Part shown: one piece after another, positions 48,851 to 62,235 of the stretch
How the letters are laid out: each line of letters starts with the position of its first letter
Numbering within the stretch: position 1 is the first letter of the stretch
Source of the DNA: Prosapia bicincta
Taxonomy: Eukaryota; Arthropoda; Insecta; Hemiptera; Cercopidae
NCBI GenBank assembly: GCA_036971475.1
Contig: JBAIZL010000001.1
Location: 142,556,692 to 142,620,691, forward strand
Length of the DNA: 64,000 bases
Direction of reading: 5' to 3'
Translations under genes and position numbers: made by a program
Notes under the pieces: generated by a model
Database searches by the model: none
What the model was told of the DNA's origin: nothing
What the model saw: the letters and a program-made list of their open reading frames with translations, nothing else

Positions 48851-51800
48851 ATGTAGGAATGTAGGAAAATATACGGATACCGGGATTCCGAAAATATACG
48901 GAATTATAAACGGATACCGGAATGTGTTGTCCTCAATCGAACCATTAGGAACTACATATGGTTATTACCGGCTGTTTGGCAACAATAAAAAAAGTTACAA
49001 CAAGAAGGGTAAATCAAAACAAAATTGTTCTTCGTCCACGCTTTTGCCAATATTACAGCGTAAGGTCAACTTTTAGACGTAGCAATAGCGAATGTAAGTT
49101 AGAAGGGATATTAGTTTAAAGTATATTCTGTACACAGTTATGGAATTAGGTTTCTAACATAAATGAAGACTCAATTTGCAAAACTTATTAGGTTTGCAAC
49201 ATTAGATGATGTCTGCGTTTTGCAACTCTAATTGGGTTATCAATATAAGATGATGTATGCAGTTTGCAACTCTCATTAGGTTTACAGAATAAGATGATTC
49301 AACATAAGAGAACTGAGAGCAAGTTTTACAAGATGATGAGAGCGTAGGTAAATATTGCTGTTCGAAACACCAGGCCAATAGCACCGGCAATGAATATATA
49401 GTTAAATAATAGAGGCAAACACACAGGAACATTATTAAAATAATAACGAATAAAAAATTAGAGTTGAATTATTTTACATGCTCCAACATTTATTTGAATG
49501 AAGCAAATAAATCAATTATAATTTTATTTCAAAAATGCAATAAAGTGAAATTAAACATTGCAATAATTACCAAACGGGTAGTTGATTGCAATTAACATTA
49601 GTTTCACACAGCCCCTTAAATAAAACGTTAAACTTGCGAAACGAAATTATGATTTAAATCATCATGTTGATTATATATTTGTCACGTGATTAAAATTTTA
49701 GTTTACTATAATTAGTAATCTGGTACAGGACCCGAGGTATTTACAAAACTTTTCTACAGCCTTGGCCCTGGAAAATGTTGTCAGTACTTTACCTTTCACA
49801 CAATGTAAAAGAAGGCGTCTTAGATCTTAAATAACATATCGAATAAAATATATTCTTAATATTTTTTTCTATTGTTCATAAACAATTTCCCTTAATATAA
49901 AACTTTCCTCAAATAAATTAAAACCATTGTGTTAGAAAGTATAGTTTTATATAAATATAAATTGGCGCAGCTTTGTTACAGTCCTCTACTTCTCTCCTTC
50001 AGAAACAATGAATAAAACGTATAGATTTTCGTATGTGAATGGTCCACAAAAAAGCTTTAGATCTCACTTTTAGAAAGAAAACTGCTTCAAATTAATGCGT
50101 TTATTTTTTTTTTGTAATTAATTTAGATTTCACACTCGTGCAAAGACAATCACGTTCCCCTTTTGTTCTGACTTCGCTTTTGTAGCATTGATGTTCTTTG
50201 TGTTGCCTTGCACATAAAAAGTAAATTGTAGCCATTCACTCTTCGTACATAGAGTGAAAGTAATAATAAGGGTTGAATTTAAAGGTAAGGCTGTGGTAAT
50301 TAAGGGTAAATTAAATGGAACAACAATTTAAATTATTATTATACACAAATTGCAGTTAAACACAACTGGTGAGCTAATGATTCAACAAATATCTGGAATG
50401 GGAAAACTATCTAGAGTTCAACTTTAAAAAAATTTAGTTATTCGTGTTATTTGTGAAACATATATCCATAGTTTAGAGTCACAAATAATAACGAATTAAA
50501 TTACACCAACGATTTATGTGTTCTTTTATGCTGTAATATATATATATACATAAATCCGCATGTTTAATTCATAACGAAATACATCTTAATGGTTTACTTG
50601 CAAGCTATAAGTAATCTAGTACATAATCGTTAACGGTTTGGTTTTATCGCTTTGAGCAAGTTTACAAGTAAAAATTTTTCTTTCTATAGAAAGTAAGACT
50701 TTCTACGTAGCCAGGTATATATCTTGTTGGACTATTAGTGGGGAATGATATTCATTTCTTAACTTTAGATGTAACGGGATTTACGTGAGCAGGATGACTT
50801 CGGAATAAAGTGATAGTTAATGTTGTGAAACACTTGAACTAAACCAAAACTCATGGAATTATAGTTAAGGTTACCTTTTGAATTAATATTGCCTTTTCAT
50901 ATTCACAGATTAACTCAGTGGATAGTAACGATTGTTTTATACGAACAAAGAAGGATTTAGTACTATAGGCCTACATAGGGTTCAATTCAACGTAATCGGC
51001 GTCTGCATTTTTCTCTATCATTGCCTGTCTGTCTGTTTGTCATTCTCCTCTCTTTTTATCCCTCTCTATTACTTTGTGTGTAAAAATACTTTGTTAATAT
51101 TTAGACTATAGGCTAGTATAACTTTCAATTTATTGAGGAAAATAAAAGTGTTTTGTAAATGCTAAACAAAGGGCATAAAGCTTCTTAATAAGGATGTAGG
51201 AAGGAATGTCATATTACGTGAGTAGAATGTCACTCGTGAATTGACCCTCTTCATATCAGTGACACATAGGGGTAAATACTCGTTACACACCCTGTAGGAT
51301 AAAGGGTGAGAAAGGATAGATGATCTCTGATGAACGTAATGACGATCTGATTCTGAGATCAGGAGATAATTGCGTATCGTATGAGCAGGTGTGTGTGTGT
51401 AAGAGAGAGTGAACGCGAGCGTATTTAGAGAGAGAAAGAGGGAGAGAGAGAGAGAGAGAGAGAGGGAGTATGTGTGTGTGAGAGAAAGAAAGAGATTCAA
51501 AAAGGGATTTGAGGTTCTCTCGTAAAGAGCAATAACATCCATAGGAGGGACAAGTCTCAAATTTCTTAAAATAGTATTTTGAATGCAACAACTGTTTCAG
51601 GAATAACCGTCACGTTTTTCTGGAATTTTATTCTAAACTTTTACCAATTTTTTGGTAATGTACATTTTTTGATGTAAATTTTTTTAAAAATTCAAGTGTT
51701 AAATTATTGTTGAAAGTCAATGAATTACTACAAACACATAAATTTTTCTTAATGATTCAATGCAGCAACTTTATTAGTTCCCATATTTAGGTAAGTAGGA

Positions 51801-53315
51801 TATGAAAGTGGAATTAGATATCGATAGATACAGGAATACTAAAACTGGCCCTAGAGGGGAAGGAGAGTGCATGTTCACCTAAATATATCCTATAAAGTTT
51901 AGGTTATATACGCGATTCAAAATATAAAGTAGATTCACAGTATCGATTAGTGCCGGAATAGTTTATGGAATGAGATATAGCAAGAAGACAAAAATGATAA
52001 AAAATTGATGATAAAATTTATCTCATGAAAATGAAAGAGACGTCGTCTCAATTACGTTAAACATCTAATGACGTTATTATTAGAGTGTGTTGACTGACAT
52101 ACGCGCCTAGATGGTACTGAACAAACGAATCGTTCCTAATGTTATGACAATACTTATTACTATTCTACTAGCTAACTAGCGGCATCACTGGAGTATTACG
52201 TCTACCACAAAGACGTAACTAGAAGAAGCAATGGGTTCAGCTGTAGACCACTGAATGAGAGCATTGATTACCCACTAGAAAATATGAGATTGCAGGTATC
52301 TGGCAAATTTTTTTCTATAAAATACATGTAAATACCATTACCATAAGGTACTTGTTAAAATAAATTACAACTATTTCCTCTGTAAATTTTATCTCTTTAT
52401 CTTTTATATAGCCTAAGAAAAAAATTGAGATAATTGTATTCCTATAGAGTAAAATAATTGTTCACTTGAAAAGATGGGACACTGTGGTGTATAACAGCCT
52501 ATAAAATAGCATTTTCTTGCCCCAAAACCGTGTAATACATGACAAAATATTACTGTTTTAATGGAACTAAGTATTTCATTTAATGCAAATCATTTTATAG
52601 AGATAACATTTACAGAGTTTGATTCCGTCGAAACATTGTTGCCCAACAGTTATCGTTCAGCAAGCGGCATTGCTCTTATTTTATAAAATCCAATTTCATG
52701 GCTGAATTTTCCTTACAAAATTCTATTTTTCATGAGTTGTGGTATTATGGTATTTTGTTTTTATGAAATAAATGGACTTTACTCCGGTTGTTGCGTATAG
52801 ACTATATTTCTATAGATTGTTTCAAGAAAAAAGTACTTAAATATAATCGACCATTTATTATAAAGGAACTCAAACTTGTCTATTTTTAAATTTCCCCTAA
52901 AACTTTAAAATATTGGTAATGTATAAATTGTTATTGTTTGTAGAAAGTTAACAGTTTTCTTGTTTTTTTTTCAGGAAAAACTTTTGTCTTACTTGGTATT
53001 TAAATCCCACATGATTGGGATTGTCTAAATCAACCGTTTGACGGAACTACAGCAATATATAAAAATAATTTCTTCGCTGAAAAAAATGTATCTATTGATA
53101 TAATTATATAGAGAAAAATGCTCATAGTCTTTAAAATTAGTACTCTATAAAGAGAATGTTTACATCTCGTCATTAGAATAAGTTTCAATATTTTATAAGT
53201 ATTGTCATAAGTATATATGACCTATATTGTCATAAAATATTTTATATCGACACACACTCTTGTACCATTACACAATGTTCTTTAGTTACTCAATTACATT
53301 AAAACACTTTCACTT
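48851..53315. other. AT-rich intergenic sequence with minor repeats
   Basis: Contains a 44-bp direct repeat (about 49204-49300, AGATGATGT...TTTGCAACTCT) and a GA/GT-rich tract (about 51388-51495). No gene recognised. Confidence 0.5.
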
Positions 53316-53404
53316 CAACAACTTAAAGCAACTGTGGCGTAAATGTTTAGGCTATATTAATTAAAACAACCTCTCACCACAGAGGTTGATTTTATTTTAA
53401 CCTT
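53316..53404 (-). repeat. 3' pLTR of the Penelope-like element
   Basis: CAACAACTTAAAGCAACTGT ... TTTTATTTTAACCTT, a direct repeat of 56031-56117 with small differences. Confidence 0.8.
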
Positions 53405-53441
53405 ATGTACATTTCGACTACAAAGTAATCATCTTTAGAGG
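53405..53441 (-). ncRNA. Hammerhead-like element motif in the Penelope 3' UTR
   Basis: On minus: CCTCTAAAGATG, stem GATTAC-TTT-GTAGTC (one G-U pair), then GAAATGTACATAAGG. Position and shape match the hammerhead-derived motif of Penelope-like terminal repeats, but the CTGATGA box is not intact. Confidence 0.35.
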
Positions 53442-53649
53442 TATTTTTACAAAAAACTAACTTACAGCTAAACCTATGCGTATTTATAAGCAACGGAAAC
53501 TCCTTGGCCACGCCCCCTACACTATCCGACCAATCATGTTACGAGTAACAACTAGGTCTGGTCTAACAGAAGGAGTTACCGGTAGCCTACATTTTTTTTG
53601 AATTTTACAGTAATTATTAAATGTACACATTTAACAATTAAAATTATAA

Positions 53650-54159
53650 CTATCTCTTAAGTAATAGATACAATTGGGAATTCGGGATAGGCGCTTTGTC
53701 AGAATTTATTAATTTATTAGTTTCATATTTATTAATAAACATACTTTCGAAACTATTTAACATATATTTTGATTTAACATTTTTAATTAATTTAAGGTTA
53801 TTTATATCTAAGTTATGATTAGTTACTAAGATATGTTCAGCTACACTTGATTTCTCTGGCCTTTGAAATTTTATATGACTAATGTGTTCTTTGAATCTAG
53901 TGGAAATTTTTCGTTTAGTTTGACCAATATAAATCTTTTCACATGAATTACAAGTTACTTTATAAATCCCTGACTTATCCAATGTTTCTATTTTATCTTT
54001 TGGGCTACCTAAGAGATTTTTAAGGCTATTTTGGCTCTTATATGCTACTTTGAAATTTACTTCTTTAAAAACTTTTTCTAGGCCTTTTGTTAAATTTTTA
54101 TCAAAGGGTAAACTAATATATTTATTTTTAACAGTTTCTCTCTCTGGTATTAAGGTAGT
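53650..54159 (-). pseudogene. Penelope GIY-YIG endonuclease domain (after in-frame stop)
   Basis: In the same frame as the RT ORF and directly following its TAA codon, 169 codons are open to the stop at 53650. A linker is followed by SGIYKVTCNSCEKIYIGQTK (GIY and YIG motifs), RFKEH with the catalytic-type arginine, AEHILVTNH and a glutamate in NSFESMFINKYE. In Penelope-like elements this domain nicks the target DNA to prime reverse transcription. No ATG lies at its start, so it would be made only by readthrough or belonged to a once-continuous ORF. Confidence 0.85.
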
Positions 54160-56025
54160 TTAATCTTTTCTTAATTTATTCAAACTCTGTTTTCTTAATA
54201 TATTATTAATAATTTTAGGATCATATCCATTAAATTTGGCTATTTCTTTAATTCTAGCAAGTTCAATTTCAAATCTATTTTTATTTAAAGGTGTTTCAAT
54301 TAATCTATTAATCATACTATTAAATACTGCAAGTTTATGTGACATACAATGTTTCGAATCTACGGGGATATACCTATTATTATTCGTAATTTTGCGATAT
54401 GTATCAAACTCTATTTCATTATTGTTCCGTATACATAAAATATCAAGAAACGGTAAACTATTATTCTTCTCTAACTCATAAGTAAATTTAATGTTTCTAT
54501 GGTGTTTGTTAATATCTGATAAAAAATTGTTAATATTACATTCTTTAAGATTAAAAATTGCAAAAATGTCATCTACATACCTAACCCATACCTTTGGAAA
54601 ATACAAGAGTTTATTTTTTAATTCTTTTTCAAAATTGTTCATAAAAAGTTCAGCTATAAAAGGTGATAAGCTATTACCCATAGCGGTACCATCTTTTTGC
54701 TCATAAAATTCATTATTAAATGAAAAATAATTTTGTTTCATACAACACCTAGCTAAATTAACATATTGGTTTACTTTATCATTCTCAATTTTATTTTCAA
54801 TTAAAAATTCTTCCAACAAAATTAAAGTTTCGTTCAACGGTATACTAGGAAATAAAGAACAAACATAAAATGATAATAAAATCTCATCATTTGTTAATTT
54901 TATTCTTTGTATTTTCGCTATAAATTCTCTCGTATTTTTTACTGAGCATGAATTTGTATTAAATTTTAACTTTCCAAAAGTTATTGTGAACCATTTTGAT
55001 AGAAGAAAATTTGGTGAATCAATTCCTGAGACAATTGGTCTCACCAAATTACCTTGTTTATGTATTTTCGGTGGACAATACAACTTTGGCAAAACAGGAT
55101 TTGGGACCTTAAATTTAAATATTTCATTTTTCGGAATCACTGAAGTACAATTTTTGATAACAGTTACCGTTTCTTTTACAAATCTATTCAGTGGGTTATT
55201 TCTTAATTTTACAAAAATCTCATCTTTTAACAAATTATTTACCCTATCTACATAATAATTTTTATTTAATATTACAATTATATTACTCTTATCTGCTTTT
55301 AAATAATAACAATTTTGTGCTCTTAAACTTTTTACAATCTTCAACTCCTGGTTAATCCTAGCTTCGTTCTTCTGTAAGCTGAGGTTTTCTTCAATTTTCA
55401 CTTGGCAAACTTTCCTGACGTAATTCTTATTAGTTTCTTTTAAAGAACTTATACTGCTCTCAATATTTCCTACTACCTCTTCAACGGTGTTCCTACTATT
55501 GTTTGGGAATGCATATTTCAATCCTTTACTTAATACTTCTAATTCCGTCGGTGTAAATTTTATGTTAGTTTCATACCTAACTAACTCTACATCTTTTTTT
55601 ATTAGGTTAGGTTTCATATTTTTATCAAAATTATTTTTACCCAACCCGTTTAATTTTCTTTCTAATTTTTCCGTTTTCTTCGTATATTTATGCTCATTAA
55701 CTATGATAACTTTATTGTAAAATTTATCCCAATTCTTTTTCGTACATTCGTTTGCTAACTTTAAATGTAACTTATATAATTCCAGTTCACCTTCACCTAA
55801 TTTACAATAAAGATATTTAATTTCCAAATCTAACCATTTATTCTTGGCGAATCGTAAGACTTTATCCGTTCTAGAATTTTTAACTTTTATCACTATTCCT
55901 TCTATAAACTTCGGAGTCAAACTTTTCTTGTTACACATCTTAAGGAAGTGAATATCCGCTAGTAATAACTTCACTTTTAAACTTAGTGTTTGAAACTTAT
56001 TATGCTCTTTTGCCCGAGAAGTCAT
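54160..56025 (-). pseudogene. Penelope-like reverse transcriptase ORF
   Basis: 621 codons from the ATG at 56025, which lies six bases inside the 5' pLTR. The N-terminal 230 residues are charged and helical. RT motifs follow: YLKADKSNIIVILNK (242-255), PKLYCPPKIHKQGNLVRPIV (313-332), motif A FYVCSLFPSIP (386-396), motif B QKDGTAMGNSLSPFIAELFM (443-462), motif C RYVDDIFAIF (482-491, D485/D486) and LPFLDI (524-529). Motif A in this family normally carries an aspartate where this copy has Y387 (TAT), so a catalytic metal ligand is missing. The C-terminal stop (TAA, 54160-54162) precedes the in-frame endonuclease domain. Confidence 0.92.
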
Positions 56026-56030
56026 GTTGA

Positions 56031-56117
56031 CAACAACTTAAAGCAACTGGAGCGTAAATGTTTATATTAATTAAAAGAACCTCTGACCACAAATTCAACA
56101 AATTTTATTTTAACCTC
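56031..56117 (-). repeat. 5' pLTR of the Penelope-like element
   Basis: CAACAACTTAAAGCAACTGG ... TTTTATTTTAACCT, ending immediately upstream (in element sense) of the ATG, as is usual for this family. Confidence 0.8.
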
Positions 56118-58280
<2,163 letters not shown>

Positions 58281-59374
58281 TACTATACTGAGCTTGGAAA
58301 GTCAATATTACTATGCATAGTGGAAAGTCAATAATACTATACTGAGATTGGAAAGTCAATAATACTATGCATAGTGGAAAGTCAATAATACTATGCATAG
58401 TGGAAAGTCAATTATACTATGCATATTGGAAAGTCAATAATACTATAATGAGCTTGGAAAGTCAATATTACTATGCGTAGTGGAAAGTCAATAATACTAT
58501 ACTGAGCTTGAAAATCAATATTACTATGCATAGTGGAAAGTCAATAATACTATGCATATTGGAAAGTCAATAATACTATACTGAGCTTGGAAAATCAATA
58601 TTACTATGCATAGTGGAAAGTCAATAATACTATACTGAGCTTGGAAAGTCAATATTACTATGCATAGTGGAAAGTAAATAATACTATACTGAGCTTGGAA
58701 AGTCAATATTACTATGCATAGTGGAAAGTCAATAATACTATACTGAGCTTGGAAAGTCAATATTACTATGCATAGTGTAAAGCCAATAATACTGTGCATA
58801 GTGGAAAGTCAATAATACTATACTGAGCTTGGAAAGTCAATATTACTATGCATAGTGAAAAGTCAATAATACTATACTGAGCTTGGAAAGTCAATATTAC
58901 TGTGCATAGTGTAAAGTCAATATTACTATACTGAGCTTGGAAAGTCAATATTACTATGCATAGTGTAAAGTCAATAATACTATACTGAGCTTGGAAAGTC
59001 AACATTACTATGCATAGTGGAAAGTCAATAATATTATGCTGAGCTTGGAAAGTCAATATTATTATACATAGTGGAAAGTCAATAATACTATACTGAGCTT
59101 GGAAAGTCAATATTACTATGCATAGTGTAAAGTCAATAATACTATGCATAGTGGAAAGTCAATAATATTATACTGAGCTTGGAAAGTCAATATTACTATG
59201 CATAGTGGAAAGTCAATATTACTATGCATAGTGGAAAGTCAATAATACTATACTGAGCTTGGAAAGTCAATATTACTATGCATAATGGAAATTAAATAAT
59301 ACTATACTGAGCTTGGAAAGCCAATATTACTATGCATAGTGGAAAGTCAATAATACTTTATTGAGCCTGGAAAG
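58281..59374. repeat. 54-bp dimeric satellite/minisatellite, about 20 units
   Basis: Each 54-bp unit is two related 27-bp halves: CTGAGCTTGGAAAGTCAATA TTACTAT and GCATAGTGGAAAGTCAATAA TACTATA. ACTATGCATAGT within it is self-complementary. Some units lack one half (for example 58370-58440), supporting a 27-bp ancestral unit. Because 54 is divisible by three, minus-strand frames stay open with an 18-residue period; this is a repeat artefact. Confidence 0.96.
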
Positions 59375-61380
59375 TTAGCTAACAGGCACAGCAGGAGACA
59401 GACAAAGCCATTCCAAATAATTATAATAATAAATAAAGGAAAATATGGCCTCAACGTGATATAAAGAAAGGAGCTTTGAGAATAAGTTACTAGAAATATT
59501 TTAGTGCAACAGTAAAATGAGAGAGAAAGATAGATAAAGAAATGACATTTAATGACAGTTTAATCAGAAAAGAGATTTCAAATCACAAATGCTTTGATAT
59601 TTTAATTAAAAAAGAAACGAAATTTGTACCCCTTTTGTATACCGTTCTATTTTTTTAGTAACCAGTTTTAGTAATTTTTTTAAATTTTAAAAGATGTCAA
59701 TAATTAGTATATGCATAAACCTTGGAAACGTTTATGTGATATGACTGTTTAAAAATATTTCACAAGTAAATTGAAGATAAAGAAATGTTAAATTAATCCG
59801 AAACACTCAGAGTGTAGTAGATGTGACTACTAGCGAGCTCTTCACCAACACCGTCTTTGTTGTTGACAGCCAGACCTCATTTCCAGCGTTTCGCAGGACG
59901 TAAGTCTTCCAAACAGCTTTCCCTTCAGAAGCAAGCATTTGAAGTTTTCTCTTGACTCAACATTAGTTGGGAAATATTTTCATTTTTCCGGGACAGATTC
60001 GAACGTGAATTATTCAGTAACATACGATAGAAGAACATAGTGTAGGCTGTTAGGAGGAGACGTGTAAGTGATTTATTTAAGGCGTAAGTTAAATTGACAT
60101 CAAGTCACTTTAATAATGTGATTTAGGTTTTACTACCTATTCTTCCAAAATCGTGTAACATTTTATAGTAATTTAGTACTCAAATAATATTTTAAAATTT
60201 GTTTAATAAAAGTAGGACTTATTGCAAGTATACTTACTTCATATTATTATACCAAACAATTCTGTATGTTTTTTTACACTGTTACCTTTCATAATGTGAT
60301 AGTAACTACAATGTTAATTAACACAAGCAGTTCCTTTGGGCTTAAAGTAACAAATTTCGTATATTTGAAATTATATTACACAACAGCAAATATAGTTGGA
60401 TATTTGTATTCATTATTTAACTATTTGTTGTCTTTGTGTGTCGCCACGGAGAAATACAAATGCTTTTGTTCATACCGTAACTACTAAAGTATTTGTAATA
60501 AAACATATAAACTTAGCATTTTAGGTAAAGAGATTTTAATAAATTCCTATCTTGCCCAAATAAATTTTATTCATTGACCACCTAGGAAATTTCGTCTAAC
60601 GCTACCTCCAGAGTGCAATCCATGACATATCAGTTTATTTCTCAGATAGTTTTATCCCTCAATATGTATACCATTTTTCCAGTTTACTAGTAATTTTCCG
60701 GGGATATCATCATCACCGTGAATCTCCATTAAGTAAAATAGGAATGTTAAAAATTTAAAATAATATATTTGTATATATTGATGTTCGCTTTAAAATGCGA
60801 CATTAAGACATTTTATTGTACAATAGGAATGGAAAGTTTACTTCCTATTGTTTACTCATAAAAATTTTGTCGAATACCGGATTCGTATTGTTTTGTACTT
60901 TTTCAAACCAGTTTACCAAGGTAGTCTCTGTCTCTCTCTCTCTTTCACTATCTATCTATAATACTGTGTGCCATAGTGTCTTGTAACATGGTCAATTTGT
61001 TGTAATAATTTAGTGTTTTCCATAAAAATTGATTTTGTTTTAAGTAACGCAAGGTCTGCCGAAATTTAAAATAAGACTAAGTTTTCAAAATTTCATTATA
61101 GTAAAAATGTAAAGTCGAGTAATATTTTGATTTATTTATTAATAAGCCAAAGTTCAAGTGTTCGCCAAGGTATGTTTTAAAATTAATTATTTAAAACGTC
61201 ATTTGATAAAATCATTAATTATACAATCAGGTTCCAGAATGCATCCATCCAAATAATTTGAAAAAGTTTTAAAATCTCTTTACCAATTAAAATTGTTATT
61301 GTTCAAACATTTTAAAGTGTAACAATTTTATTTTGATTTAAATGAGATTTTTTTAAAACTTTAATGTAACCTTGTTTCAG
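59375..61380. other. AT-rich sequence with a possible untranslated exon
   Basis: 59820-59899 is less AT-rich and ends TCGCAGGAC|GTAAGT (donor-like at 59900), preceded by TTGTTGACAG. It could be a short or non-coding exon on +. Otherwise nothing is recognised. Confidence 0.25.
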
Positions 61381-61437
61381 AAAGATTTGGATAGACAGCC
61401 AGACTGCATCAGTCAAATCGAAAGATGCAATTAATTG
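61381..61437 (+). other. Possible 57-nt internal coding exon
   Basis: A good acceptor (AACCTTGTTTCAG) precedes it and GTAATG follows. In phase 1 it reads KIWIDSQTASVKSKDAIN without stops, with codon composition unlike the flanks. The peptide is not recognised and no partner exon is secure. Confidence 0.2.
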
Positions 61438-62094
61438 GTAATGTAAAGTACTGAATTGGTAAGTGTTTTCATAGTATAAATAATAAATTGCTTGTGAATA
61501 AAGATTTGGTTTAAATTATCTAAAAACATTACAAAAAACCGGGGTATACAGTTTATGTATTACCAGTACATCTGCGAATGTGTTCATCATTTCATCTTTA
61601 CAGGTGTATGTCGTATCAGGGTACCTGTACATCTACTCATCTCTGTATCCTATCACTACCATAGCGTCGCATAAGCACAGCGTCTGTTTCTAAGTACTCT
61701 GCACTAGAGATGTAGCACCTGAAGCTATATCTCAGCACTCTCGATGAAAGTATTTCCCAGGTTCACCATAACATTCTTGTTAATTGTAGCAACAAACAAA
61801 ATTTAAATATTCTTCTGAAAAATCATTACTAAAAATTTTAAAAAGTGTTGAACCTCGGCAATAATTTTAAATACTTCAACCAAATGTTTGTATTTTTTAA
61901 ACAAATAATTAAGTACTACATAGAAAGAAAGGCTTACGTAATTATTTGTTGGTTTCTAGAAAGCAATTACTTTCGATAGACTCATTATTGAAGTCAATAT
62001 TGTACTATTGTACAATATTATTAAAAGCAAAAAATATAATTAAAAAAATATTATTAAAAGCAAGCATTAAATAATATTATTTAAAGAATTATTC
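61438..62094. other. AT-rich sequence
   Basis: Nothing recognised. Confidence 0.5.
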
Positions 62095-62235
62095 TGGGAA
62101 AGCAATATCCCAGGATTTGAATTGGGGCCACCTAAGACGTACTTTGTGGTTGAGGGGGCGGCTTTAAAGTTCTGTAATTACTTGAACTCAAACCACCCCA
62201 CCCTGCTGTTAATCGCTTTGCCTACCATCAAAATG
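62095..62235 (-). repeat. Possible tRNA-derived SINE fragment
   Basis: On minus, CCCAATTCAAATCCTGGG resembles a pol III B box (GTTCAAATCC), and GGTAGGCAAAGCGATTAACA upstream is weakly A-box-like. AT-rich direct repeats (TATTATTAAAAGCAA) follow. The spacing is too long for a plain tRNA. Confidence 0.2.

Larger units (their letters stand above)
53316..56117 (-). mobile_element. Penelope-like retroelement (EN+), nearly complete
   Basis: A single - strand reading frame encodes reverse transcriptase followed by a GIY-YIG endonuclease, the defining Penelope-like arrangement. Direct repeats of about 88 bp flank it: 56031-56117 immediately before the ATG, and 53316-53404 beyond the 3' UTR. These correspond to the pLTRs of the family. 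The 3' UTR holds a CTCTAAAGATG-stem-TCGAAATGTAC motif (about 53405-53441). Two coding lesions are visible, a TAA between the domains and loss of the motif A aspartate. The low lesion count suggests a recent insertion. Outer target duplications were not identified. Confidence 0.9.

Noticed and set aside
54236..55720. Plus-strand frames of 71-89 codons
   Set aside because: They are antisense shadows of the Penelope reverse transcriptase frame.
58524..59149. Minus-strand frames of 91 and 127 codons with an 18-residue repeat
   Set aside because: A 54-bp tandem period keeps any stop-free frame open; there is no start context or flanking gene structure.
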